From Xiphias gladius (lineage: Eukaryota > Chordata > Actinopteri > Istiophoriformes > Xiphiidae): a DNA stretch of 64,000 nt. The DNA lies in NCBI RefSeq assembly GCF_016859285.1, contig NC_053409.1, positions 21,895,976 through 21,959,975 on the forward strand, written 5' to 3'. The notes under the pieces were generated by a model, which was given only the letters and a program-made list of their open reading frames with translations, was not told the origin of the DNA and did no database searches. Shown one piece after another: positions 45,415-56,400 of the stretch (positions within the stretch are counted from its first letter, which is position 1; each line of letters starts with the position of its first letter). The translations under genes were made by a program, and so were the position numbers.

Positions 45415-45820
45415 GCCTGTGCGTGTGCCTGTGCGTGTGCCTGTGCGTGTGCGTGTGCGCGCGCTGCAGTGGATGTCAGACAAGAGATGCTGGAGGAGGC
45501 GCAGAGGAAACTGATGAACCTTCTGAACAGCACAGAGGGGAAGATAGACAAGTAAGTTCATTCCTGCTTGGGTTAAATCACACACTCCTTTATTCAGTTA
45601 AATGAGATTGTGATTAAATACTCATATGGTTTTCATTGCACTCAAAACATTTCTAAGACAAATCTCCCACAGTTTCAAGGGCTTATTAAAAAAAAAAAAC
45701 AGTGCAATATAGAAATGCGATCCCATCACCTCATCAAAGTGTTGACGCCTGTGATTTGAGCAAACTTCGGCAGTTTGTTGCTGTCCAATGAAAACAATGT
45801 ATCTCTTAATTTGGTGATTT

Positions 45821-45851
<31 letters not shown>

Positions 45852-48800
45852 CAGATAAAGTGAAGGATTAAGTGTTCCTTTTACGGGTTGAGTTATTGTT
45901 CCTGCATCTTTAGCTGCATAAACTATTGAAAACCCCGTTTAAATACCTGATAAATGCATTGTCGCAAAGCTGAAAGCAAGGCTGTGTTTCTTGGCACGTT
46001 AAAAGTGGACATTTTGGAGACACATGGTTTTCACAGGACAGCATCAAGAAAGAGATGTACCTTCCCATCCTTAAGTAACTGCTGTAAAGCGTTCGAATCG
46101 CTAGAAGTAAATCTTAATGGGCCTCTGTTTCGCAGGAAAAACAAAGGTAAACAAATATTCAAATTCATCCACTTTGGGTCTATTTACAATTTATGCAGCT
46201 GTATAAAAACTGGACCGAGATCTCATCCTCTAAACCTCGAATTACATCATGCCTTGGTATTCGTGTTGTTCTGTTTCCAGAGTCCTAATGCGTAACCTGT
46301 TCCTGGGATACTTCCACACACCTAAAACCAAGCGTGCCGATGTCCTGAGGCTCATGGGAAGTGTTCTGGGACTGGGCCGAGAAGATGTTGATAAGGTGAG
46401 TGATTTCTCGACTTGTATTCCAAGAATTTGCTCAAGCAATCATAGGATTATGTGTTTAGGCAGCAGTTTGTATAAATAATACAATATTTGATTGCGGTAT
46501 GATGACTTAAACAGTCAGTGAGCAATGTCTGTGGCATTGTTCCATACTGGGAATGAACACATGATATATCACCAACTAGTAAATACAAAAACACTAAAAA
46601 AAAAAAAAACACATCTGCCTTAAATTAGCCATGTTTCGACCCTCTTTTTTTCTTTTTCTAATTCTCTTATTAGCACCTTAATTTTATTTGTAAAGAATAT
46701 ATATGACTAATTTATTGATACACATTTTTTGAGTATATACCAAATACATTATAAGTACAAAGATTTATTTTAGTATCTTTAGTTAGGCACTATATACTGT
46801 AGGTATGTTGTAGGTAAGTGCACAATGTACTAATTTACAAAGAAGTGCAGGTGGTGGACAAAATAATGGAAACACAACATTAAAAAGCAGTTTCACTTCG
46901 AAATCAACACGTCACAATTACCAACAACTGCTGACATCAGCTTATGGAGGAGGTCTGACCAGTTCAATAATGTGAGTTTTCAGCATGTAATATTAGGCAA
47001 CAAAGCACTGAACGCCTGAATTGGTTTAATTGAGCTTTAACTTTTATATGCATATTTTGCTTTTATCGCCTTAATGTGTCCTATATTATGTGTTTTATTT
47101 CTTTTATATATTTCTTTTGTTCTTCCCTAAACTTTATATTGCTTATTGCTCATCCGTTCATAATTGTTTTTGCATTTGTGGATTATTGTTTCTTATTTAG
47201 TATATTTGTATTGCGATAAGTGCGTCCTTGAAAAAGAGAACTTGATCTCAATGGCCTTCCCTGTAAAAATGCGGGTTTGAATTGCAGGTACATTGGTCGC
47301 AAAACTGTGAAATCATTTAAAATATGAAAAAGTACAGCTCGACTGTTATAGGCTGATACCGATATTTGAGGGGATAAAAAAAATCCAATAACGATACATC
47401 AGCCAATTACATCTCGGACAGCCTATGCGATGGCTAAAATCTCTGGATTTCTGTCCAGTTTCTTGCTGCCCATCAGCCACCGTATGTGCATGCCAATACC
47501 GATATGGTTGCGATAAGCTCATATCAGTCCCTACGAGGGTTTCGTTCTATCAAAGAGAAAAGTCTTAGAAGTCATGGCAGCACAGATCAAACTGTATAAA
47601 GAGTAACAAGAGTGGCAGGCTGACGCTGAGTGGGAATAGTAGGCAGACGGAGCGGTTTTTAAGTCATAAGTAGTTTGCTAGTCTTTTCAGGTCTTTCGGT
47701 CTTGAGTGTTGACCGTTATATTGACAAAGTGTCTGGACATTTTCCTTTTAAAGCTGTGTCAGTTTAGTGACAGAGGCCCTCGGATTCGTAGACCTAAGAT
47801 TTAAATATTGAAGCCGTGTAGCCACGGAAGGCCTGCCAGTTGCTGTCTTATATTTACCAGGCAAAGAAACTGGAGCCTTAAATGCCAAATCAGCTCTTTA
47901 ACGGGTCAGGCCTCAAGTAGGTTAAGTCTCACAGCATTGAAAGGAATAGTTAAGACTTTTTGGGAAATACGCTTATTCACTTTCTTGCCAAGAGTTAGGT
48001 GAGACGATGATGATCGACGCCACTCTTTCATGTCTGTCCGGTAAATATGAAGCTGGCGACCCTTAGCCTAGTTTAGCGTAAAGCGAGGAAAAACAGCAAG
48101 CCTGACTCTGTCGAAAGCTAAACATACCAGCTAGATAACTAGCACGTTACATCTTGTTTGTTACATCCTGAAAAAACATGACAAGTTGTGGCTTTACAGG
48201 AGACTCTGTTCTAGACTATTGCTAAGACCAAATCAAGTTACAGTAAGTCCAACCTGAGTCCAAGTCTCCAGTTGACAGCTCTCTTGCCAAAAGTTGAGTT
48301 TCAGAAATACTACAGAGTTAAATTAACACTGCTGTGGCAGGGTAATAATAGAAAGTGTAACCCGCGCCATGAAATTTATGGCAGGGCCATCACATTAGCA
48401 TTTTTTCTGACACAATGACCATTAAAAAGGTTGTGCAGAGGAAATCTACCACCTGCCAATACAGTAAGTACAGTTTTGTCTAGTTTAACCTTTGATTCTA
48501 TTATTCACGTAATCTGACCGTCACAGTCCTCTCTGAATATAAGACAACAGACCTTTTTTTTTTTTTTTTTTTTTTTTAGTTTTTGAAATGTTTATTTAGT
48601 TATCCTTGAGAGAAAGTCAACCAGAAAACTCACTGCCCAACAGTTACTTTTACACTCCAGCAGCCCCTGAGAATCCTCTCAGAGCTCAGACCTGAAAAAG
48701 AAAGAGTTTCCTTATGCAGATTTTCTGGCAGGAGCCTTGTGATTCCAAAGTAAATTACCCAACACTCTTAAAGGAAAACAGATACAGGGTGAGGGGCAAA

Positions 48801-51217
48801 TGCGATTACAACTCCTCAGAAGAGCCATTTTCATTTAGTTGGAGGTTGTTCAACATTTTTTTTTTTTTTTTTCATCTCGCCCTCATCTCCTGTTAATGCT
48901 ATTTAAAATTTTCCACTTCCACTTGTGCCAAGTGTCCCACAAAACCAGCCATCTTTTCGGAATCGTCCTCTATCCCCCTTCTAGTACCTTTTTAAACCCA
49001 AAGCTGTGATTCACACACTCTATATATCAGGTCCATCCAGCTGAATCCTGCCAAGCAAATGACAATGAAGATTAGGGAGTATGAATGACCGTAAATGATA
49101 AAGCCACAAGTTTCTTCCAGGAGTGTGGGCTGTCAGAAAAGAACCAGAGTTGCCTGTACATGAGTTTAACTAGTGAGTGGGTCCAAAAAATCATTTTCCA
49201 GAAAGTGGTGGCAAGCAGAAAGGAAACCGAGAGCAATTAAAACTGAAATAATCCGGCCACTTCTTTGAAAACAGAAGACTATCTACCCCTCAAAAGAGTC
49301 TGAATGAACAGTATGAGACAGAACCATTAGCTTTTCTTGGTCAAGTAAGGATAAATAACTTCTGTTGTGTATTTTATCATAGAATATTAGGAGTCTGAGA
49401 CTTTTTGGAGACTTTGCTCCCTCCGAGAAATCCCGTAACCTTTGTCTGCACTTCTTTACCTCTTGTCTGTGCAGATGTTGGAGGACGATGGACGACACGG
49501 TGTTACTGGATGGGTGTCGAGCTTGCTGGGAGGCAGAGGAGCACAAAGTGTCCCAAACACTCCACAGAGGCCCACCAGTGGCCAAGGGTTCAACTCGGTA
49601 ATATACATCACATCAAGTTCTTTTACCAAAGAGGCACACAGTTCATATTGTGCCTTGTGTTGTATAATGTACAAGGATCACACTTCCCGGGACTGCCTAT
49701 GAGCAGTCAAGGCACCGAACATGGCATCAGCATAGCTTCCCTGCAATTAGAGAGGAACAAAGTATTTACAGGGTGTCTGTGCTTTCTCAGGGGAAAGTCC
49801 AGAGGGAAAAGAGAAGAGAGCATGATACGCACACTGACAACTGCAAAAAAGATGAAAACAATTCTCAGGAAATAAATAAAAATATAACAAAAATACATTA
49901 TTTCTGGAAAGACAACAACAAAAAAAATAGCCACACATTACCTCACACCCCTGCGACTGTAGCGAAACAAGGCGTTCACAGTGTTTCTTTATGGTGTCAC
50001 ACAGGCAGAGAGCAGACGTGAGAGTATACAGTTCTTTAAGTTAGCTTAGTTTCACCTTTACACCAAGAAGACTGGAAGTAAGCAAAGAGAAGAAAAATGC
50101 ACACCTGTCCAAGAAGTCCAGAACGAAAAAGCAAGTAAAGCAGAAGTGCAACACAGCGGAGCGGTTTGTAAGATAAAACAAGCGCTACACTTCCTGTTTG
50201 AACAGCACATTTCATATTACAGGAAAAGTGTAAGAATTGTACATTGCAACATATTTACGTCCATAAAAATATAGTAACAACACTTTAGGAAACATAGGAA
50301 ATATGTCACTGTTTATGTGTTAATATGTATCCTTCATAATAAAAGTCTCCAATTAATCCCCCATACGATTTTACAGGAATTTACACATTTTAAAGGAAAT
50401 GACAAAAAGACGGCAACAACATACACACTACTAGGCACGCAGAGAATTTGAATCCATCTGGCCATTATGTATGCCAGTGTGTATCCCAGTGTGCAGGGAT
50501 ACACATTTACTGCAGCAGAGTGGCTGGTTAGGAACCGTTCTTCAACTGGCGAGCATGTGCTCTGCTGAAGTATCCTTGAGCAAGACACTGGTTCCTCACC
50601 AGGATGCTGTTGTGAAGCTACCTCTTCACTCTGGAGTCCCGGTTTAGGGCACAAAGGGTATTTACGCTGCTTGGATCGGTAAAATATCTCAGGAATTCAG
50701 CACCACAAACTGTCCTTTGTTGTTGCAGTCCTTCTCAGAGATGTTTGTAAAGTTCCTGGAGATGGAATCGACCCCCTCGCTGCCCGCACCAAAGCTTCAT
50801 GTCCATGACATCAAGCATCTGAGCGCCCCGCCTCCAAGAAGACCCAGCAGTGCTGCTTCCAGCACCACTGCAGGTAAACTGCCTCTTTGGCAATAACTGC
50901 CGCCGGGACGTGATTAATCAGTCAGCCAGGAGCTGTTGTTCATTCTCTTAACATCCCCGAACACATCAAACCTTATTCAAATTTAAGCCTCTCTCCTCTC
51001 AGGAGCGGCAGCAGCCACCAAGCGAGCCGGCGAGTCCAATCCTTTCCTGGCCCCTCGCTCGGCAGCGGTGCCTCTGCTTGCTGGTTCCGGTTCCGGCGGC
51101 TCAGGAGGTCACCTGCTGATGAAGCCCATCTCGGACGCCCTGCCCTCCTTCACACCTGTGCCCGTCTCCGCTGAGGCCAGTGCTGGAACTGTGCTCAAAG
51201 ACTTGTTAAAGCAGTGA
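29058..51217 (+). CDS. trip11: trip11, GMAP-210 golgin
   Basis: GMAP-210 is a long cis-Golgi coiled-coil tether that captures curved vesicles and supports secretion and IFT20-linked ciliary traffic. Twenty-one exons give 1986 aa: 29058-29196, 31174-31250, 32974-33084, 33547-33849, 34492-34560, 34699-34864, 35136-35459, 35712-35752, 35872-35970, 36482-36685, 37099-40143, 40399-40539, 41133-41326, 42350-42513, 42642-42745, 42938-43037, 45470-45551, 46281-46395, 49475-49597, 50729-50873, 51003-51217. Residues 1-40 ([20 protein letters not shown]...) form the ALPS curvature sensor. Coiled coil fills about 45-1780, and 1015 residues of it are encoded by exon 11 alone. The Arf1-binding GRAB domain is in exon 18 ([20 protein letters not shown]). 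The C-terminus reads [14 protein letters not shown] ... LKDLLKQ, as in human (1979 aa). Exon 14 needs a GC donor. Confidence 0.97.
29197..31173 (+). other. trip11 intron 1
   Basis: A 2-kb intron holding the long GT repeat at 30761-30845. A 195-codon open frame at 29587-30174 is T-rich, hydrophobic and unsupported by any homology or splice context, so I do not call it a gene. Confidence 0.75.
30761..30845. repeat. (TG)n microsatellite in trip11 intron 1
   Basis: About 42 uninterrupted TG dinucleotides. This is the longest pure microsatellite in the window and a likely polymorphic site. Confidence 0.97.
31251..32973 (+). other. trip11 intron 2
   Basis: A 1.7-kb intron. It contains no exon of trip11 and no transposon that I can name with confidence, though parts (for example about 31860-32180) have the look of old interspersed repeats. 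Confidence 0.6.
41800..42110 (+). mobile_element. L2/CR1-like LINE reverse transcriptase relic
   Basis: In trip11 intron 13. Translation of 41873-41923 gives [17 protein letters not shown], which corresponds to the conserved GVPQGS-x-LGP RT motif. A YTDD box, corresponding to the catalytic YADD, lies at 41962-41973 but in a different frame. About 100 bp further on is a region like the 'W-S-x-N-L-N' segment downstream of it. Frameshifts separate the pieces, so the element is dead. Only about 300 bp remain. Confidence 0.7.
44151..45038 (-). mobile_element. Tc1/mariner-like element with terminal inverted repeats
   Basis: The left end begins CACTACTGGTCAAAAGTTTT at 44151, preceded by TA. The right end at about 44999-45038 is its imperfect reverse complement, ending GCTTTTGACCGGTAGTC. 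The inverted repeats cover about 40 bp with a handful of mismatches. The interior (about 800 bp) resembles transposase-derived sequence of fish Tc1 elements in the minus orientation, but no intact frame remains. Confidence 0.7.
45354..45468. repeat. Alternating GT/GC tract abutting the trip11 exon 17 acceptor
   Basis: Pure GT repeat to about 45411, then three to four copies of a 12-bp unit (GCGTGTGCCTGT), then GCGTGTGCGCGCGCTGCAG ending at the splice acceptor. The tract replaces the usual polypyrimidine tract. Confidence 0.95.
46846..46985 (+). mobile_element. Tc1/mariner-type element end
   Basis: Reads CAGGTGGTGGACAAAATAAT then GGAAACAC. This matches the terminal sequence of a fish Tc1-like family, whose other strand is GTGTTTCCATTATTTTGTCC. 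The opposite end is not present nearby. Confidence 0.5.
47020..47272 (+). mobile_element. LINE 3' end relic
   Basis: AT-rich sequence ending CTTGATCTCAATGGCCTTCC, like the 3' UTR of several fish non-LTR retrotransposons (TCTCAATGGGACTTCCTGG type). It has no coding content. Confidence 0.45.
47942..48230 (+). repeat. Dispersed percomorph repeat
   Basis: Contains TTTGGGAAATACGCTTATTC, then CTTTCTTGCCAAGAGTTAG, TCATGTCTGTCCGGTAAATA and ACAAGTTGTGGCTTTAC in that order. I recognise this sequence as a repeat scattered through perch-like fish genomes. Its transposon class is not clear from the sequence. Confidence 0.6.
50490..50650. repeat. Dispersed repeat relic in trip11 intron 19
   Basis: Contains TATCCTTGAGCAAGACACTG, a phrase typical of a fish interspersed repeat and related to the complement of 20960-20980. 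It is short and degraded. Confidence 0.35.
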
Positions 51218-51343
51218 TCAGTCCCACAACGAGTGCCAGTTAGACGTCTTAATTCATCCAACATGACTTTTACACTACACAGACTGAGATATTTGAGCAG
51301 GTCTGCTACTTAACTCCTACTGTTTTTTTTAATTTCCTGCAAA

Positions 51344-51349
51344 AATAAA
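51344..51349 (+). promoter_or_regulatory. Proximal trip11 poly(A) signal (AATAAA)
   Basis: AATAAA about 130 bp after the stop codon. The surrounding sequence is T-rich. Confidence 0.5.
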
Positions 51350-52557
51350 TGATCACACAAAGGTTTAATATTCCCTTTTTTGGGTGTGGATTGAAACTAA
51401 ATTTTGTTTCTTAGAATCAGTTGTCCCTGCGACTACTGTTCTACGCAACAGACCCCCCCTTTAGACATCGGTGGAAATGTATCCTATTCAACATTATTGT
51501 TAGGTGTTGACATACAAGTTGGAAATGATCAATGAAATGACTCCACATGCAAAAAAGAGGCAGAGTGAGAACATTTTCAAGTTGTGGGTCATTCAGAGAG
51601 AGAGAGAGAGCAACGGAGTAGATTTTCATAGAGACTGTCCTTTTGATTATGAGCTACTTCTCACATTTTTATCCATTGCACCAGTTCTGAACACAAGTGA
51701 CCTTGTAAACTCACTGTGTGCAGTTCAATACATGTGAGTTGAGTCTAGTCGTCGCCTCTGTTTGAAAGAGGAAACATCTCATGTCCTTCTGTTTTCATCC
51801 TTCAACTTAATTTTATTTTCTTGGCTTTTGAGTTCTTTAGGTTTTTTAATTTTTTAATTTTTTTGGTCTTTTTTTTTTTTTTCTTTCCAACAATGCAGTG
51901 AACTGTTTCTGATCCAGGACTTGCCTGAAAACGCTCTGGCAGCAGCCCGTGTAGAGATTTTATGTGGGTCAGTACATCTGTTAAAACCATAAAGACATTT
52001 TTGCTAAATCTTGTGTCCTCCAGACAGACTGTGATATGCAACAAGCGTTGTAATTATGGCTGTAACTGCTGACTGTAGTTGATCAGAGGCTTGAGACTGC
52101 TCCATTGTTTAAGTACAGTACTATTATATAGTTATATATATGTAAATGGGTGGCGTTTTTCCTATTTATAGGCACTGAGGAAGTTCTGGAAGTAAAGTGC
52201 CTGCATTTTTGCTAATTAGTTGTATAATCAGGATTGTAAATGGTTGATATAAATATATATATTTACAAAATGTAAAAACTGCACATTCAAAAAGTTTTAC
52301 CTGACCAGAGCTGACCAGCATTAAGGTGAGCTGCTCTACATTTTTATATGCACATCAATCAGCTGCTGAAGAAGGAATGTTGCAGCGTTTCTCCAGGTGT
52401 ATTGATAAAATGTATAAACTGTAAATCCTCACTGTAAAAGAATTTTGTAGATGTCAAATCTGAAACTCAGTGGTGTCTAAAAGGAGTTGGATTAACTTGA
52501 GCTTGGATGATCTTTAACCAAGGTTAGTACCCGTGACTTAATTGGAATTTCAATTCA

Positions 52558-52563
52558 AATAAA
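52558..52563 (+). promoter_or_regulatory. Distal trip11 poly(A) signal (AATAAA)
   Basis: AATAAA followed by GTGTTAATTTTGTCATTTC, a GT/T-rich downstream element. It lies just before the GC-rich fbln5 upstream region and is a plausible alternative 3' end. Confidence 0.5.
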
Positions 52564-52600
52564 GGTACTGCTGACCCCTTACTGGTGTTAATTTTGTCAT

Positions 52601-53224
52601 TTCTTTCAGTAACGCGCTTTCATGCAAGCCAGATGTGGCTACTACTGCGCAGATAGCTTGCGTTGGCCGCGCCAGATGTTCAGAGTTATTCGGTTGTATG
52701 GGAAGGAGTTGTGAGGAGGAGGAGGAGGAGGAGGAGGAGGAGGACGGGCGGGGTGTGTGTGTGGGGGGGGTGGGTGTCTGTTTTTGGAAAACAAGACACT
52801 CACTGTCTATGCTTTATGCCTTTTTTTGCCCCCAAACAGCCCAGGAGTAGCTGCCTTGTGGAGTGAGTGCGCCGCTGTCTCTGCGCTCTGACCGGAGGGG
52901 GCTGGCTCTCCCTGATTGAATCCAGCTGTTGTGGAAGTGCTCGGAAGGGGGCCCGTCAATTTGCATTGCTAAATAATCCGTGGAGCCGACAGCGTAGGGC
53001 AGAAACGGAACAGTCCATTTTGAAAAGGCATTCCTGCAACACTTGGTCAATGTACCGAAGCTTCAGCTCGATCAGACAGCGGTTAATGAAAAGCTGGTGT
53101 CGGCCTTCGCGTAAAGGCGCATAGTCGGGGGGGTAGTGAGAGCCCCGCTGGGTTGTGGCGAGGGGATTTGGGGAGAATTTACGGGTTGTCTAAATCATTC
53201 CTTTGAGAGACCTCAACAGAAACC
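52601..53224 (+). promoter_or_regulatory. Probable fbln5 promoter and 5' UTR
   Basis: GC-rich segment between trip11 and fbln5 with a (GAG)n tract at 52712-52744, a G-rich patch and scattered CpG. I see no clear TATA box. Confidence 0.45.
52712..52744. repeat. (GAG)n trinucleotide repeat
   Basis: About ten GAG/GGA units upstream of fbln5. The poly-Glu and poly-Arg frames over it are artefacts. Confidence 0.9.
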
Positions 53225-53268
53225 ATGCGTTTTGAAATACGTGGCTGCAGGTTCTTCTCCTCCGCAAG
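53225..53268 (+). other. fbln5 upstream exon with an in-frame ATG
   Basis: An ATG in good context (ACCATGC) at 53225 opens 14 codons plus two bases, then a GTCAGT donor follows. Spliced to the acceptor at 53450, the frame joins that of the signal peptide and would add 15 residues. The downstream ATG at 53452 gives a protein length closer to human fibulin-5, so I treat this exon as 5' UTR or an alternative start. Confidence 0.5.
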
Positions 53269-53451
53269 GTCAGTAATCTTCATTGTTTTGGGTCTTAATC
53301 GTGGTTTATTCTTTGCTTGCCGGACTTGGTTGAGCTGTTTTTGCTTTGGTTCTGTGTTTGAATGAATATGCAACGGGACGCGCTGAGTCCCTGGTTTTTC
53401 AGCGACGCTCTCTCAGAAGAGGTTAAAAACTTGAAATTCCCTCTTTGCAGG

Positions 53452-56400
53452 ATGTTGGCAGCTCTGGTATTTATTCTGCTTTGTGTCCAGCCTGGACACG
53501 GACAGGTAACACAACACCTCCCTTCACTGGAGTCACGTTTCCAGGGATTTCACTCATATAGCCCAAGGTCATGGTCACAGCCTGCAAATGTTGTCGTGCC
53601 ATCTGACCTTGATGTAGTACACGGCTTTGATGAAATAAAACCGCGATTAAACTGTCAGAAAGTCAATATGTAAAAAAATCGCATGCTTGGCAGGATGAAA
53701 CAGATAAATCTTGTACCGGTTGTACTGCTGTTTTGCCTCATAAATAATCATATTTCATGAGTAGCTTCATAGTTAATTTGTCAGAAATCTCAACAGCTCC
53801 AGATAACGTGAATTATGGCTTAAAGGGAAAACACACTCAAACCACCCCTGGATGATCTTTCCACAGACCTGCACAGAAGGTTTTGCATATGACCGCAGGG
53901 CAAGACAGTGTATAGGTAGGTAACATGACTTCTACTGTCTTCTAATGTGAAAAAAAGTTGCATTTTGGTATAAGTAGTCAGCGATCTTATCCAGATTGGG
54001 GGGAAAAAAAAACAAAACTGAAGTGTGAGGCGGAATAAGTTTCCACACTAAAAGTGAGGGGTAAATGAATCACAAGCCAACAGATGTTCTGGATGCAGGA
54101 ATGTCCTTATCAGTGCACCGTTCTGTATCCCAGATGTGGATGAGTGCCGTACCCTGCCAGATGCCTGCCGAGGAGACATGCGCTGCGTGAACCAGAACGG
54201 AGGCTACCTGTGCATCCCCAGGAGCTTGTACAACCAGCCCTACAGACCGGACACCCCGATTCTGCCCGAGCCAGCCTACCCGGACCCATCGGCTGGACTT
54301 TCGGACACCTTCCTGCCCGGTCCTCCCAGATCTGTGGAGCCCAGCTACCCCAGAGTGAGGAGCACCGCGCCTTGCATCCTGGGATATACTCCAGCAGAGG
54401 ATGGCACCTGTAACGGTGAGGCCGAGTGTGCAGACATGCCCGCTGATTTTAGTGGTGGAAGCAGAACTCAGATCCTTTACTTGAGTAAAAAATATAACGA
54501 TATAACCAACTCTATGTAAGTAAGCAATGTATTCAAAATCCCACTTAAATAAAAGTACAGAAGTATTATCAGCAAAATGCACCTAAAGATTCAAAAGTAA
54601 AGGCGCTTGCCCTGCAGAGAGATTCCCCCCTGTGACTGATGGCACCATCCGAAAGAGTTCATGGCTCCTTGGTGCAACTGCTCACAAGCCGTACACATCT
54701 GTATCATCCCAAGGAGTCCCAACTAGACCCTTTTAAGGGGTTACAAGCCAGAAATGTTGGGAACAACTGTATTCATTTTTTAACGATACATAGTGTTTTA
54801 TAGGCTTATAACATGTTTTTGATGTAAAATCTTCATCTGTAGAGTAACCAGTAGCTCCAGCTGCCGGATAAAAGTTTTCCCTCTGACATGTAGTCCAGTA
54901 GAAATAAAATGGAAACGCAGAAGGAAAGCACAAGTAGCTCAATGCTGTACGTAAGTAGAGTACTTGATAAAATGTGCACTTTTACTTTCTATGCAACCGA
55001 GTGCTTTGCTTTAACCTCCTCAGATGTTCGATATGGTCCCAGTCTACTGCTTCAGGACAGGCATTACAAACAGTCATTACATCCCGTTGTGTTGCAAACT
55101 TTCCCTTTTCTTGTCTTTAGAGCAGATTTAAAATACAAAACGAGGCCAAATCCGTCGGTCATCAGACGTTTTTCTTCCAAAAGCCCTGCTCATTGTTCTC
55201 AGCTGTTTGCTTGTACCAGCCTCACACAGACCTGGCTTGGTTCTTCACAGTGGGTCAGCTTGCACTGCCATTCATCACAGCCGGTGACCGCAGCCAATGA
55301 GCCCGAATTCAGTTTGATACTGCTGCAGCCACAGTGGCTGCGGAGGGGGGACTCTGACCCCCTCAAAATGAGGCTATGTCTCCTTACAACCCTTTTTGAT
55401 GCAGCTTGCATACCTCACCAGTTGGTGACTAGTTTTATTTTACTTTTAGGGGCCTAAACATGTAAAAACTATCCAATGGCTCATGAGAAAATTGGCAAGG
55501 ACGGTGAGATTTAGAGTCTACAGATCTGCCAGCAGCTCTGTCAGGCTGTACTTAGTACATAGTAGTGTCTGAGCAAAATACTGACGTGCTGATGTTTAGA
55601 GGATATAATGTTTACCATGTTCACCATCTCATTTCAGTCTGTTAGCATGTTTGCTGATTACCACTGAGCAAAGATGGGGAAGTTATATGTAGGAATGTCG
55701 AAAACCAAAGCACCGGACTGCACTTTTGACCTGATGATGGCGCTACATGAAAAATCAGGGGACCAAAGTTATTAGACTTTAATAACACGAATGCCTGTGA
55801 ATTTCATGGCAAATCCGTCTGATAGTTAAGTCAGACAGTCAAATATTTCACTCAAATGTCAGCCGCACGGTGGCGCTGGAGGAAAAGTCATGGGAGCACC
55901 AAAGTCAGTAGGATGTAATCCATCCAGTATCTGTTGATATTTAGGTTCGGACTTAAGCTGCTACCATGGCTAAAAACTCTTTCTCTTCTTTTTCTAGCGT
56001 GTATCATCTCATAAGCCCCTCAGATTTGTCTTAAAACCCTTTGGTTGCCCTTTTAGAAACGTACTATTGTCCAGTTGGTTGCAAGAGATGCCAGGGTGGA
56101 AGGTGTCTGTCTTCTGCTGCAGCTGTTTGCAGTTTCCAGCCCTTTTTTCCTGAAATCTCTGCAGTGACTCTGCTTGAAAGATGTGAATGCTCGGAGATGT
56201 GGCATCCTGTTTATCGGATGCCACAGTGAAACTAGATGAACGTGGGGACAAGAGGGAAAGGCGATAGAGGCCAGAAATTCAGCGTAGGTCAGTGAAGATT
56301 AGGGTTGAACTCCGCGGGGAACGCACGAAGCCATCGGTTCACAGGGACAGATGTTATTTGATGCTCGGTGCAGTGGCCTCTGTGTCGTCAACCAGCTGGA

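Larger units (their letters stand above)
43038..45469 (+). other. trip11 intron 16
   Basis: A 2.4-kb intron. It contains a Tc1-like element (44151-45038) and ends in a long GT/GC tract that runs right up to the exon 17 acceptor. There is no coding sequence of its own. Confidence 0.8.
46396..49474 (+). other. trip11 intron 18
   Basis: A 3.1-kb intron made largely of old repeats: a Tc1-like end, a LINE 3' end, a dispersed repeat at 47942-48230 and long T-runs at about 48554-48578 and 48859-48872. No other gene is seen. Confidence 0.75.
51218..52600 (+). other. trip11 3' UTR
   Basis: AT-rich sequence after the stop codon with a proximal AATAAA at 51344-51349 and a distal AATAAA at 52558-52563. 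The distal signal would give a 3' UTR of about 1.35 kb. No repeat or reading frame of note lies between them. Confidence 0.6.

Noticed and set aside
47340-47550. Possible dispersed repeat with TGATACCGATA motifs
   Set aside because: It resembles fish repeats with CCGATAT motifs, but this copy is too degraded to define ends or family, so it is not listed as a feature.
54909-55457. 182-codon open frame in the long fbln5 intron
   Set aside because: It begins inside the hAT-like element and runs into unrelated intron sequence, with no domain or coding signal.
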